Assembly: GCF_022803015.1 (NCBI RefSeq)
Contig: NZ_JAFKON010000007.1
Coordinates: 1 to 64,000 of the forward strand
Direction: 5' to 3'
Source: Arthrobacter humicola
GTDB taxonomy: Bacteria; Actinomycetota; Actinomycetes; Actinomycetales; Micrococcaceae
Length of the DNA stretch: 64,000 nt
This document shows positions 18,601 through 26,896 of this stretch, in pieces (the stretch's first letter is position 1; each line of letters starts with the position of its first letter). The position numbers and the translations under genes were made by a program. The notes beneath the pieces are model-generated. The model ran no database searches. It worked only from the letters and a program-made list of their open reading frames with translations, and was not told where the DNA came from.

Positions 18601-19215
18601 CTGCCCGGGCACATCTCGGCGTCGACTCTCGTGGACCTGGAAGATGACCCAGGCTCCGTTGTGGCCCGGCTGCGCCGGCCGATACCGCGCGAACCGGGGA
18701 TGTCGGCCCGCAAGGGCACGGCCTTCCACGCCTGGGTGGAGGAATACTTCGGCGCCGCCGGGATGCTGGACCTGGGTGAGGCCGCCGGCGCCGACGACCA
18801 CATCGACGAGGCCTACGGCCTGGATTCCATGGTGGAAACTTTCCGTCAGTCCGAGTGGGCCCACCGCGCCCCCGCCCACGTCGAGGTCCCGGTCGAGACA
18901 CGGATCGGCGACGTCGTGGTCCGGGGCAGGATCGACGCCGTGTTCCGCGACGCCGACGGCCGCTGGGATCTTGTGGACTGGAAGACCGGCCGCCGCCCCT
19001 CGGCGGCCCAATTGAAGGTCAAGGCAGTCCAGCTCGCCGTCTACCGGCTGGCCTGGGCCCGGCTCAAGGGGGTCCCGTTGGAGGACGTCCGGGCCGCTTT
19101 CTACTACGTGGCCGACAACCAGGTGGTCCGCCCCCATGACCTCGGATCAGCGGAAAAGCTTGAGGAAATCGTGGCGGCGGCGCTGGGGAGGACGGCGACG
19201 CACAGCGGCGCCTAG
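15643..19215 (+). CDS. adnB: ATP-dependent helicase-nuclease AdnB
   Basis: The second and dominant motor subunit of AdnAB (1190 residues). It has Walker A AGAGSGKT (63-70), motif II LLDEFQDTSHAQ near residue 308, motif III/IV around GDPNQSIYGFRGA, and the late helicase motif TVHASKGLEWDVVFVPG. A C-terminal RecB-type nuclease domain carries VDWKTGRR near residue 1112. A Pro/Ala-rich lead of about 30 residues precedes the motor, and a Gly/Asp/Ala-rich insert occurs near residue 590. ATG overlaps the adnA stop, giving coupled 1:1 synthesis expected for a heterodimer. Confidence 0.94.
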   Translation: MSPEAPASGPTDPHPAPAPLPAPLPEPRFSPEELSALLGEGNSPTAEQSLIISSPLTPRLVIAGAGSGKTATMADRVVWLVANGWVRPEEVLGVTFTRKAAGELASRIRAKLAALARIAAADTGNTLFPAGLLSADALEPKVSTYHSYASGIVSDYGLRLGVERDVVLLGGAQSFQLASEVVEAFDGDYEHFRSAKSTLVKAVIQLAGECSEHLQDPTQVRGWLLERVAEFESLPYVAEAKKNPTQAAGELSAMLRTRASVADMVGRYSEAKRARGALDFGDLVALAARVASEIPVAAQTERQRYKVVLLDEFQDTSHAQLVLFSRLFGDGHAVTAVGDPNQSIYGFRGASAGQLFHFVREFPILVSGEGTDTPHGGEGGRGSGQARRFAVAPTSYLTTAWRNGRNILATANLISAPLSKAAANLGAAGARESADAVEVPPLQPSPAAVDGRVVMGRFATDESEAAAIAGDVLKFRVTDFDAAHSADPVPPAMAVLCRRRAQMECIRREFEVRGIPYEIVGLGGLLDTPEIIDLVATLRVLADPGRSDSLMRLLAGARWRIGPADLMALRDWSSFLARRRGHPGGLDAGDAGQGAGDAGGAVDDTDDAVIEGDITDAASLVEALDWLPRDGWTSAHGRRLSQEARDRLQRLSDELRQLRSYMGDDLTTLLGEVERAMLLDIEVAARPGISIHQARRNLDAFQDAAAGFLHTSQRVDVLAFLAWLEAAAAEENGLDAAAPEVNHEAVQLLTVHASKGLEWDVVFVPGLNSGAFPSSRDSRWSSGSAALPWPLRGDRTDLPQWDLDQPDQKGWLDAEKEFKSAVQAHGEAEERRLAYVAYTRAKHVLWLSSAAWVGSRAGLAEMSPFLAGLEGLTANGSAEIHPLSVTEDALPAESPLTSELEVAAWPYDPLEGPHDPRTGKRLRLVPGRRAAMESAAARVLRAMDAGPDGAEAGKRPVLRGPAAGWAQEAATLLERRSRRSVVQDVHLPGHISASTLVDLEDDPGSVVARLRRPIPREPGMSARKGTAFHAWVEEYFGAAGMLDLGEAAGADDHIDEAYGLDSMVETFRQSEWAHRAPAHVEVPVETRIGDVVVRGRIDAVFRDADGRWDLVDWKTGRRPSAAQLKVKAVQLAVYRLAWARLKGVPLEDVRAAFYYVADNQVVRPHDLGSAEKLEEIVAAALGRTATHSGA

Positions 19216-19291
19216 CGGATGTCATCCGGCCGGAGAAAGCCCGCCGAACGAGCCGGCGGGGCAGTACACCTGAACCGGCCGGCAGCCGGCG

Positions 19292-20929
19292 CTAGCGGGA
19301 CGCGGAGTCGACCACCGTGATCGCGGCGGTTGACGTGTTGTCACCGGATCCGGGCTCCGCAGCGGTCTCGGGCTGTACAGGGGAGTCGCGCTGCACAGCG
19401 GTCTCGGGATGTACGACAGAGCCGGGCTGGACGACGGCGATCGATTGCGTCGACGTGTCGTTACCGGCGGGAACCGCTGCCCCGGCGTCACTGTCACCGG
19501 CCTCACTGACCTTTCCGGCGTCCGTGTCGGGGGCCGCCGCCTGCGGGGCGCCGTCCAGCGCGGCATCAGCGCTGGAGGACTCGGAGGACGTGGAGGACTT
19601 GGCGGCACCGGGGATTGCGGTGATGTCGGCGGGCGCACCTGCGGCCTTACCGGCGCCCGGCTCGGCGCTTGCCGGGTCGCCTGCCCCAGCGGCTGTGGCT
19701 GTTTCTGCGACGGGCTGGGGGACAGCCGCCGGTTCGTCGGCGCCCGTTTCGCGGGGGATAGGCGTGACGTGCACAGCGGGCATGGCACTGATGCCGGCAG
19801 TGGCACCATCAGCCGAAGCGCTGCCCGGGACCGGCTCCATAGGCAGCAGCGTGACCTTGCTGACGGCGGGCGCCGTCCCGTTGGCCGCAGGGGCCGGCGC
19901 GGCCGGGACCGTCGGCGCATCGACATGAGCACCGGCGTCGGCAATGGCTTGTTCTGTGCCGGGGTCGGGTGCCGCGACCGGCTGCGGCAGCGGTTCCACG
20001 CTGATCGGCTGGCCGCCGTGTTCCGCCACGTCCTCCGCCAGTGTGGCGAGCATGGATTCCGCCTCGTCGACCATTTCCTGGTTGCCGGCGGCCATGCCCT
20101 TGACCAGATACTGCGCCAGGGCGAATTCGGCAGAGAGCGCGGCCCGCCGCAACAGGTGCGCATCGGGCGCGTCGCGCCGGCTGGAGGTGTAGTGATCCAG
20201 GACCGCGTTCACAAAGTCCTGTTCGTTGGAGGCGACCAGCCAGGCCATGTCGTCCGCCGGGTCACCGATGCGCAAGTCGGTCCAGCCCGTCACTGCGGTC
20301 ACACGCTCACCCTCGACCAGCAGGTTGTCCTCGTGGAGGTCGCCGTGAACGACGCAGGGATTGAAGCGCCAGAGCGAGACGTCTTCCATGGCGTGTTCCC
20401 AGCGCCGCAGCAGCAGCGGCGGGATTTTTCCGGTCGTGGCCGCCTGGTCCAGTTCGTTAAGGCGCCGCTGGCGGAATTCGTTGGGCGTATAGCTGGGCAG
20501 ATCGGCGTTGCTCACGATTGACCGCGGGAGGTCATGGATCGCTGCCAGGGCCGCCCCGATTTCGCGGGCCAGCGCGGGAGAGCCGTTGCTGAGCTCGTCC
20601 AGGGAGCGGGTGGCGCCGGCCAGGTGCGAATAGACAAAAGTGCTGAGCTGGCCTTGGCGGACCGTTCCCGCCACGGTGGGCATGAGGAACGGGAGCTCGG
20701 CCCGGATGCCGGGAGCGAAGGCCCGCAGTACCAGGAATTCGGTTTCCAGCCGGGCGCTCGCTTCGGCATGCCGGGGGGAGCGGACGCGCCAACGCTTGCC
20801 CTCAGAGTCCAGCAGGAGGGCCGCGTCGAAGTCCGCCGGATCGTCCGGCGCAGAGCTGACGGCGGTCGGGGTCAGGCCGGGTACCGCCGCCGTTGCTACA
20901 GCTGCCAGTTCGATTGGTTTCCTTCTCAC
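19292..20929 (-). CDS. Aminoglycoside-phosphotransferase-fold protein with long disordered tail
   Basis: 545 residues in two parts. Residues 1-305 have the APH/choline-kinase fold with the catalytic loop HGDLHEDN (195-202, Asp197) and a metal-binding segment TDLRIGDP (217-224). Residues 310-545 are low complexity, rich in Ala, Pro, Thr, Ser, Glu and Asp, and look unstructured. The small-molecule or protein substrate is unknown. A neighbour of AdnAB and NudC, it is unlikely to be an antibiotic-resistance gene. GTG 20929 is chosen over upstream starts because similarity begins there and TACCGT lies six bases before it. GGAAGG directly touches the GTG and is too close to act as a ribosome site. 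Confidence 0.8.
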   Translation of the reverse strand: MRRKPIELAAVATAAVPGLTPTAVSSAPDDPADFDAALLLDSEGKRWRVRSPRHAEASARLETEFLVLRAFAPGIRAELPFLMPTVAGTVRQGQLSTFVYSHLAGATRSLDELSNGSPALAREIGAALAAIHDLPRSIVSNADLPSYTPNEFRQRRLNELDQAATTGKIPPLLLRRWEHAMEDVSLWRFNPCVVHGDLHEDNLLVEGERVTAVTGWTDLRIGDPADDMAWLVASNEQDFVNAVLDHYTSSRRDAPDAHLLRRAALSAEFALAQYLVKGMAAGNQEMVDEAESMLATLAEDVAEHGGQPISVEPLPQPVAAPDPGTEQAIADAGAHVDAPTVPAAPAPAANGTAPAVSKVTLLPMEPVPGSASADGATAGISAMPAVHVTPIPRETGADEPAAVPQPVAETATAAGAGDPASAEPGAGKAAGAPADITAIPGAAKSSTSSESSSADAALDGAPQAAAPDTDAGKVSEAGDSDAGAAVPAGNDTSTQSIAVVQPGSVVHPETAVQRDSPVQPETAAEPGSGDNTSTAAITVVDSASR

Positions 20930-20935
20930 CCTTCC

Positions 20936-20941
20936 ACGGTA
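20936..20941 (-). promoter_or_regulatory. Leaderless -10 box of phosphotransferase-fold gene
   Basis: TACCGT on the minus strand, six bases before GTG 20929. This fixes the start choice. Confidence 0.55.
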
Positions 20942-21104
20942 GATTGAGCGGCGCCCAAGTCGGCGATGCACTGCGGCGAGTCTTGAGATCGGGGACAAAT
21001 CGGAGGGAAATAGGCGCTGAATCCGGGGCAAGCGGCCTGTTCCGCACACGCTGTGGAGCGCCCGGCGGCATGGTCGGCAAATGTCAATTGTCTGCCCGAG
21101 TCAG

Positions 21105-21110
21105 TACGGT
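21105..21110 (+). promoter_or_regulatory. Leaderless -10 box of nudC
   Basis: TACGGT, six bases before ATG 21117. The in-frame ATG at 21081 lies upstream of this box and is therefore rejected as a start. Confidence 0.55.
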
Positions 21111-21116
21111 GGGTGT

Positions 21117-22208
21117 ATGAGTCTTGCGGAGTCAGCGGCATCTTCATCGGCATCACAGCAAACACCCTCCGAATCCCCGGCACCCGACGGTGCGGCCCCG
21201 CCGGTGCATCTCCTGCCGGCAAACCACCTCATGGAGACGGTCCTTCCCGTGCGCCCGGCCCTAATCGACCGCGGATCCGCGGCGCGGGCGAAACCCGGAA
21301 TGCTCGCGGAGCTGGTCGGTTCAGGCGCGGCGCAAGCCGTGGTGCTCTCCGGCCGGCAGGCCCTCGTCAGCGGCAACAGCCTCGTGCTCCTCAACGCGGC
21401 CGAGCTCTCCGGGCACCTGGCCGACACCCCGTACGCTCCCGAACACGTGATTTACCTCGGTTCCGCCCTGGCCGGTTCGGACCTCGACGCCGGCACTGAG
21501 CTTGTCCTCTTTGTCCTCCCGCTTCAGTTCGAAGTGCAGGCCGAGGAATTTGAGGCTCACGTGGCCGGCGTTCCCAGCGATGCGCAGTGGGTGGGTTTCC
21601 GCGAAGTCGCGGCACGCCTGAACGCCACGGACACGGCGTTGTTCATCGAAGCCAGCGCCATCGCCAACTGGCACTCCACCCACACGCACTGCCCGCGCTG
21701 TGGCACTCCCACGCAGCCGGAAGCCGGTGGCTGGGTCCGGCGCTGCCCGGCCGATAACTCCGAGCACTTCCCCCGGACGGATCCGGCCATCATCGTCACC
21801 GTGGTGGGCCCCGACGGGAGGCTGCTGTTGGGCGGAGGCGGACCGCTCGACGCCCGGAACTATTCGACCCTCGCCGGCTTCGTCGAACCGGGGGAGTCCC
21901 TCGAACAGGCCGTGCAGCGCGAAATCGGCGAGGAAGTCGGGGTCCGCGTCACCGCGTCCCAGTACCTTGGATCGCAGTCCTGGCCGTTTCCCGCCTCCCT
22001 GATGCTCGGCTTCACGGCCACCACGCCGGACACCGAAGCCCGGCCCGACGGCGTCGAGGTCACCAGGGCACGGTGGTTCAGCCGGAGCGAACTGCAGGAC
22101 GCCGTCCTCAGCGGCGAGATCGTCATTTCCAGCAGGCTCTCCATCGCCCGGTCCCTTATTGAACACTGGTACGGCGGCGTCATTCAGGACGCCGCGGACA
22201 GCGCCTGA
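21117..22208 (+). CDS. nudC: NAD(+) diphosphatase NudC
   Basis: Hydrolyses NADH/NAD+ to NMN(H) and AMP; the family also removes NAD caps from RNA. The Nudix box starts at Gly254 (GFVEPGESLEQAVQ, then REIGEEVG). Downstream is the family motif SQSWPFPASLMLGF, the NADH-specific SQPWPFPxS array. The zinc finger has Cys192, Cys195 and Cys210, but the fourth cysteine of E. coli NudC is absent. The protein is 363 residues with an actinobacterial N-terminal domain. It diverges from the phosphotransferase-fold gene and is followed by uvrD2 after 69 bases, the same neighbours as in Mycobacterium. Confidence 0.94.
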   Translation: MSLAESAASSSASQQTPSESPAPDGAAPPVHLLPANHLMETVLPVRPALIDRGSAARAKPGMLAELVGSGAAQAVVLSGRQALVSGNSLVLLNAAELSGHLADTPYAPEHVIYLGSALAGSDLDAGTELVLFVLPLQFEVQAEEFEAHVAGVPSDAQWVGFREVAARLNATDTALFIEASAIANWHSTHTHCPRCGTPTQPEAGGWVRRCPADNSEHFPRTDPAIIVTVVGPDGRLLLGGGGPLDARNYSTLAGFVEPGESLEQAVQREIGEEVGVRVTASQYLGSQSWPFPASLMLGFTATTPDTEARPDGVEVTRARWFSRSELQDAVLSGEIVISSRLSIARSLIEHWYGGVIQDAADSA

Positions 22209-22277
22209 CACTGCCGTATACAGGCTGACACCGCCTGCCCCTGTCCGCAGGACACCGACTACCGACTGAGCAGCAAA

Positions 22278-24476
22278 GTGACCACAGAGAAATTGAACTT
22301 CAGCACCATCCCCGGCGGGGAACCGTCGGTCGGCACGACGTCGGGCGATGCCCCCGAACCTGACGGCCGTTCGCTGGAGGAACGGATCCTCGGCGGCCTC
22401 GACGCCGAGCAGCGCGAGGTCGCCAGCACCCTCCAGGGGCCCATGTGTGTCCTGGCCGGTGCCGGGACCGGCAAGACCCGCGCCATTACGCACCGGATCG
22501 CCTACGGCGTGCACTCAGGGGTGTACAGCCCACAACGGCTCCTCGCTGTCACCTTCACGGCCCGGGCTGCCGCCGAGATGCGCAGCCGGCTCCGTGACCT
22601 CGGCGTCGGCAATGTTCAGGCCCGCACCTTCCACGCCGCGGCGCTGCGCCAGTTGCAGTTCTTCTGGCCGCAGGCGGTCGGCGGCACCTTGCCCAACCTG
22701 CTGGACCACAAGGCGCAAATGATTGCCGAGGCCGCGCGGCGGCTCCGGCTCAGCACGGACCGCGCCTCCATCCGGGACCTCGCCTCCGAAATCGAGTGGG
22801 CCAAGGTATCCATGCTGACCCCGGCGAACTATCTGGAGAACGCCCAGGGCCGTGGCAATCCGGGCGGCTTCGACCTGACGGCCGTGGCACGGGTCTTCCA
22901 GTCCTATGAGGACGTCAAGACCGACCGCAACGTCATCGACTTCGAGGACGTGCTGCTGATCACCGTGGGGATCCTGCAGGAGGACCCAAAGGTGGCAGCG
23001 ACCGTCCGGGAACAGTACCGGCATTTCGTCGTCGACGAGTACCAGGACGTCTCGCCGCTGCAGCAGCGGCTCCTGGAGCTGTGGCTCGGCGGACGCCACG
23101 AGCTCTGCGTCGTGGGCGACGCCAGCCAGACCATCTACTCCTTCACCGGCGCCTCCCCGAAGCACCTGCTCGGGTTCAAAGCGATGTATCCCGAGGCCCA
23201 CGTCGTTAAGCTGATCCGGGACTACCGGTCCACTCCCCAGGTAGTCAGGCTCGCCAACGACCTCCTCGCCGGCCGGCGCAGCGGCGGACCGGTGGCGGAC
23301 GCCGCCTGGGCCACACCTTTGCAGCTCGTGGCGCAGCGGCCGGCGGGCCCGGTGCCGCGGTTCACCGAATGCTCGGATGACGAGGCGGAGGCCGCCACTG
23401 TCGCCGCGCGGATCCGCGAGCTCCTCGATGCCGGAACTCCGGCGAGCCAGGTCGCCGTGCTCTTCCGCACCAACGGGCAGTCCGAAGCCTACGAACAGGC
23501 GCTGGCCTCGGCGGGGATCGGCTACCAGCTGCGCGGCGGTGAGCGGTTCTTCGCGCGGAAGGAGGTCCGGGACGCCATCCTGCAGCTCCGGGCCGCGACC
23601 CGGGCGGTGGCTGAAACCGCCACGCCCGAGCCGCTCGGGCAGCTGGTCCGGGACATCGTCGCCTCCCTGGGCTACACGGACGCGGCGCCGCACAGCGGCG
23701 GCGCTCTCCGGGAGCGCTGGGAATCGCTGGCCGCCCTCGTGGCGCTGGCCGACGAACTCGTGATCAGCAGGGGCCCGCAGTTCTCGCTCCCGGACTTTGT
23801 CAACGAGCTCCAGGAACGGTCCCTGGCCCAGCACGCACCGACCGTGCAGGGCGTTACCCTGGCATCGCTGCACGCCGCCAAGGGCCTGGAATGGGACGCC
23901 GTGTTCCTGGTCGGGCTGAGTGAGGGCCTCGTGCCGATCTCGTTCGCGGACACTCCGGAAGCGGTGGACGAGGAACGCCGGCTCCTGTACGTCGGGATCA
24001 CCCGCGCCCGCGAACACCTGTCCCTGTCCTGGTCCACTGCCCGGACACCCGGCGGACGCGCCAACCGCAAGCCCTCGCGCTTCCTGGACGGCCTGCGCCC
24101 CGACTCGGTGGCCAGCTCCCACCTGCGGGGCAAGGGCCCGGCGCCGCGCCGGAAGGCGGCCGTTCCGGCGTCGTGCAGGGTCTGCGGCAGCATGCTCTCC
24201 AGCGGCGCGGAGCGCAAGGTGGGCCGCTGCAACCAGTGCCCGCCCAGTTACGAGGAACAGACGTTCGACGCGCTCAGGCAGTGGCGGAAGGACGTGGCCC
24301 TTGAGGCGGACGTCCCGGCATTCGTCGTGTTCACCGATGCCACCCTGACCGCCATCGCCGAGGCACGCCCCGAGTCGCTGGAGCAGTTGGCCAAACTCGC
24401 CGGCGTGGGTCCATCCAAACTGGAGAAGTACGGCGAGGCCGTTCTGACAGTCCTGGCCGAAAGCACGGTTCAGTGA
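22278..24476 (+). CDS. uvrD2: ATP-dependent DNA helicase UvrD2
   Basis: A superfamily-1A 3'-5' DNA helicase of 732 residues. Walker A is AGAGTGKT (60-67), motif II is VVDEYQDVSPLQQ, and the late motif TLASLHAAKGLEWDAVF is present. The C-terminal part is diagnostic: a tetracysteine module with CRVC near 633-636 and CNQC near 651-654, followed by an HRDC domain over the last 70 residues. This combination defines mycobacterial UvrD2, whose tetracysteine region is needed for unwinding. Start GTG 22278. Its stop overlaps the GTG of the metallopeptidase gene. Confidence 0.94.
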   Translation: MTTEKLNFSTIPGGEPSVGTTSGDAPEPDGRSLEERILGGLDAEQREVASTLQGPMCVLAGAGTGKTRAITHRIAYGVHSGVYSPQRLLAVTFTARAAAEMRSRLRDLGVGNVQARTFHAAALRQLQFFWPQAVGGTLPNLLDHKAQMIAEAARRLRLSTDRASIRDLASEIEWAKVSMLTPANYLENAQGRGNPGGFDLTAVARVFQSYEDVKTDRNVIDFEDVLLITVGILQEDPKVAATVREQYRHFVVDEYQDVSPLQQRLLELWLGGRHELCVVGDASQTIYSFTGASPKHLLGFKAMYPEAHVVKLIRDYRSTPQVVRLANDLLAGRRSGGPVADAAWATPLQLVAQRPAGPVPRFTECSDDEAEAATVAARIRELLDAGTPASQVAVLFRTNGQSEAYEQALASAGIGYQLRGGERFFARKEVRDAILQLRAATRAVAETATPEPLGQLVRDIVASLGYTDAAPHSGGALRERWESLAALVALADELVISRGPQFSLPDFVNELQERSLAQHAPTVQGVTLASLHAAKGLEWDAVFLVGLSEGLVPISFADTPEAVDEERRLLYVGITRAREHLSLSWSTARTPGGRANRKPSRFLDGLRPDSVASSHLRGKGPAPRRKAAVPASCRVCGSMLSSGAERKVGRCNQCPPSYEEQTFDALRQWRKDVALEADVPAFVVFTDATLTAIAEARPESLEQLAKLAGVGPSKLEKYGEAVLTVLAESTVQ

Positions 24477-25123
24477 AGCCGGGGAGTTCAGTGACGCCCG
24501 GTTCAGTTCCGGCTGCCATTCCGCTGACCACCGCCGACGGCGCCCCGGTCGTGGTCCGCCGCTCTGCGCGCCGACGCCGCACGGTCGCCGCGTTCTGGGA
24601 GGACGGCACCGCCGTCGTCGCCATCCCCGCGTCCTTCAGCAGGGCGCAGGAACGGGAGTGGGTCCATCGCATGCTGGAAAAACTCCGGCGCCAAGGGGAC
24701 CGGGCGGCGCGGGGTTCCGGCCGGCGCCGCCCCCGCAGCGATGCCGACCTTGCCGCCCACGCCGCGGATCTGTCGGCGAAGTACCTGGGCGGCAGGGCGG
24801 TGCCCTCCTCGGTCCGCTGGGTCACCAACCAGAATTCGCGCTGGGGTTCCGCGACGCCGTCCGAAGGCACCATCCGGCTCTCGGCGAAGCTGCAGCCCAT
24901 GCCGCAGTGGGTGATCGACTACGTGCTGCTTCACGAACTGGCCCACCTCCTGGTGGCCGGCCACGATGCCGCCTTCTGGCGGTTGCTGACGGCGTACCCG
25001 GAGACTGAGCGCGCCAAGGCCTTCCTGGAAGGGGTCTCGTTCGCGACCTCACGCGGCCTGGCGCCCGACGGCGGATACGACGAAGCCCCGGACGGAACCG
25101 AAATCCCGGCCGGGGCCGACTAG
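24473..25123 (+). CDS. YgjP-type M48-like metallopeptidase (DUF45)
   Basis: A 216-residue protein with the zincin motif HELAH at about residue 153, then a downstream His in AGHDAAFW that completes the usual ligand pattern. The segment NQNSRWGSATPSEGTIRLS is characteristic of the YgjP/DUF45 family. Substrates are not established for this family. GTG overlaps the uvrD2 stop (GTGA), so both are made from one mRNA. It converges with the next gene, leaving only seven bases between stops. Confidence 0.87.
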   Translation: MKPGSSVTPGSVPAAIPLTTADGAPVVVRRSARRRRTVAAFWEDGTAVVAIPASFSRAQEREWVHRMLEKLRRQGDRAARGSGRRRPRSDADLAAHAADLSAKYLGGRAVPSSVRWVTNQNSRWGSATPSEGTIRLSAKLQPMPQWVIDYVLLHELAHLLVAGHDAAFWRLLTAYPETERAKAFLEGVSFATSRGLAPDGGYDEAPDGTEIPAGAD

Positions 25124-25130
25124 CGTTCGG

Positions 25131-26639
25131 CTAGGCCTTGGGCGTGCCGCCGTCGTCCGGTCCGCCGTCCTGACGGTCGTCGTCCTTGGCCGCCGGTTCG
25201 TCCGTGCCCTCTGAATCCGCGGTGCCCTCTGAATCCGCCGGGCCCTCTGAATCCGGAGTGCCCTCGGTGTCCGTTGCGTCGGCGCCGGCCGGCTCGTCGA
25301 ACCCTCCGCTAAGCAGTTTCTGCAGGGCGTCATCCACTTCGCTGTCGCTGGCTTCGGCGAGTTTGCGGCGTTCGCTGAAGCCTTGCGGATCTTCCAGGTC
25401 CTCTGCCGTGGGAAGCAGATCGGGATGCTGCCAAACGGCGTCGCGGCCGTCGACCCCACGCTCTTCCTTGAGCAAGGCCCACAGTGTGGCAGCCTCGCGG
25501 AGCCGGCGCGGCCGCAGTTCGAGTCCCACGAGGGAGGAGAACGCGTGCTCCGCGGGGCCCCCGGTGGCCCGGCGCCGCCGGACGGTTTCGCGCAGTGCGG
25601 CGGCGGACGGCAACATCTTCTCGGTCGCACCCCAGGTGAGTTCGTCCACCCAGCCCTCCACCAGGGCCAGCGCGGTCTCCAGCTTTTCGAGGGCCTGCTC
25701 CTGGGCGGGAGTCCGCTGCGGCATGAAGACACCCTGCGAGAGCGCCTCCTGGATGCCCTCGGGGTTGCTGGGATCGATCTCGCGTGCCAGTTCTTCGATC
25801 TTGGACGTGTCGATGTGGATGCCGCGGGCGTAGGCCTCGATAGCGCCGAGCAGGTGCCCGCGCAGCCAGGGGACCTGGACGAAGAGGCGGGCGTGTGCCG
25901 CCTCGCGCACGGCCAGGAACAGGCGGATGTCGTTCTCCGGCAGGCTGAGGCCCTCACCGAATTTCTCCACGTTGGCCGGCAGAAGCGCCATTTCAAGGTC
26001 TGCGAGGGGCACGCCAATGTCCGTCGAGCTGACCACTTCGGCCGAGAGCGCGCCGATCGCCTGGCCGAGCTGCATGCCGAAGATCGCCCCGCCCATGTTC
26101 TGGATCATCGAGGAGGCGCCGCCCATCATGGACTTCATTTCCTCGGGCATCTGCTCGGTCATGGCGGCCGAGAGCGCATTGGCAATGCTGTTGGCCACGG
26201 GCTCGGTCAGCCGCTTCCACGTCCCAAGGGTTTCCTCGACCCATTCGGCGCGGGACCACGCCCGGCCGATCAGTCCCGTGGCCGGAAGCCCGGTGACCTG
26301 GTCGAGCCACAGTTCGGCCAGCCGAAGGGCCTCGTCGACCTCCCGCGACTGATGCGCCGTGACCGAGGGGTCGGATCCGCTGGCGGCGACGCGCCGGGCG
26401 TTGTCATGTGCCAGCTGCCAATTGACGGGCCCCTCCGAGGGGGCGCTCATCATCGCCTGCACCTGGGAGAACATCTGGGCCAGGAGGTTTGGATCGTCCG
26501 GGAGGCCTGCCGCCTTGGCGAGCTCGGCGGGGTCGATATTGCCCATGCCCTGCCCGCCCATCAGGTTTTTGAGCATTTCGGCCAAGGGATCCTTGGGTTC
26601 CTCGTCGCCATTGGACGGATTGAGTGGGTTGGAGGTCAT
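25131..26639 (-). CDS. Zincin_2-family protein (predicted metalloprotease, PF10103)
   Basis: A 502-residue homologue of the Rv3195 group. The N-terminal 60 residues are rich in Gly, Met and Pro. The putative protease region is REAAHARLF, in which the first His of HEXXH is Arg, as in other actinobacterial members, so zinc binding and protease activity are doubtful. A small helical segment IGALSAEVVSS suggests membrane association. The acidic C-terminal 80 residues contain four copies of a six-residue Ser-Glu-Gly-type repeat. It diverges from the PDZ/Lon-type protease gene, a pairing conserved in actinobacteria. Confidence 0.85.
   Translation of the reverse strand: MTSNPLNPSNGDEEPKDPLAEMLKNLMGGQGMGNIDPAELAKAAGLPDDPNLLAQMFSQVQAMMSAPSEGPVNWQLAHDNARRVAASGSDPSVTAHQSREVDEALRLAELWLDQVTGLPATGLIGRAWSRAEWVEETLGTWKRLTEPVANSIANALSAAMTEQMPEEMKSMMGGASSMIQNMGGAIFGMQLGQAIGALSAEVVSSTDIGVPLADLEMALLPANVEKFGEGLSLPENDIRLFLAVREAAHARLFVQVPWLRGHLLGAIEAYARGIHIDTSKIEELAREIDPSNPEGIQEALSQGVFMPQRTPAQEQALEKLETALALVEGWVDELTWGATEKMLPSAAALRETVRRRRATGGPAEHAFSSLVGLELRPRRLREAATLWALLKEERGVDGRDAVWQHPDLLPTAEDLEDPQGFSERRKLAEASDSEVDDALQKLLSGGFDEPAGADATDTEGTPDSEGPADSEGTADSEGTDEPAAKDDDRQDGGPDDGGTPKA
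25204..25275 (-). repeat. 18-bp tandem repeat in the Zincin_2 gene tail
   Basis: Four 18-bp units, the first three nearly identical (GTGCCCTCTGAATCCGCG type on the plus strand), the fourth diverged. In frame they encode the DSEGxA-type repeats of the acidic tail. Copy number may vary between strains. Confidence 0.85.
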
Positions 26640-26896
26640 GATCCCGCCGATCGTCGGTGTGGCTGCTTCTCAACTTCACGGTACCCCTGTGCAAGAGGGG
26701 CTGTCTGCCGAAACCGCGCCACGTTCGCTGTAGGCAAAGAGCCGTCCGGGGTCCCGAGCGCGTAGGCTTGGAAGTTGGAATATTTGCACGCGGCAGCCTC
26801 GGGTTAGGCTGCGGCCCTGGTGCGTGGTCGCGGTGGCCTCTCGGGCTTGTCCTGGCAGGGCCGCAGCCCCTCGTGCCGGCACGGAGAGGTCGTTCA

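Noticed and set aside
12263-19215. AddAB or RecBCD as the identity of the helicase-nuclease pair
   Set aside because: Both subunits have an N-terminal UvrD-like motor plus a C-terminal RecB-type nuclease, and nudC and uvrD2 are neighbours, which is the AdnAB arrangement.
19292-20929. Aminoglycoside or macrolide resistance gene
   Set aside because: Only the fold is shared; the location in a conserved repair cluster and the long disordered tail argue against a resistance determinant.
25204-25275. Possible CRISPR or regulatory repeat
   Set aside because: Four in-frame 18-bp units inside a coding tail; simple coding repeat.
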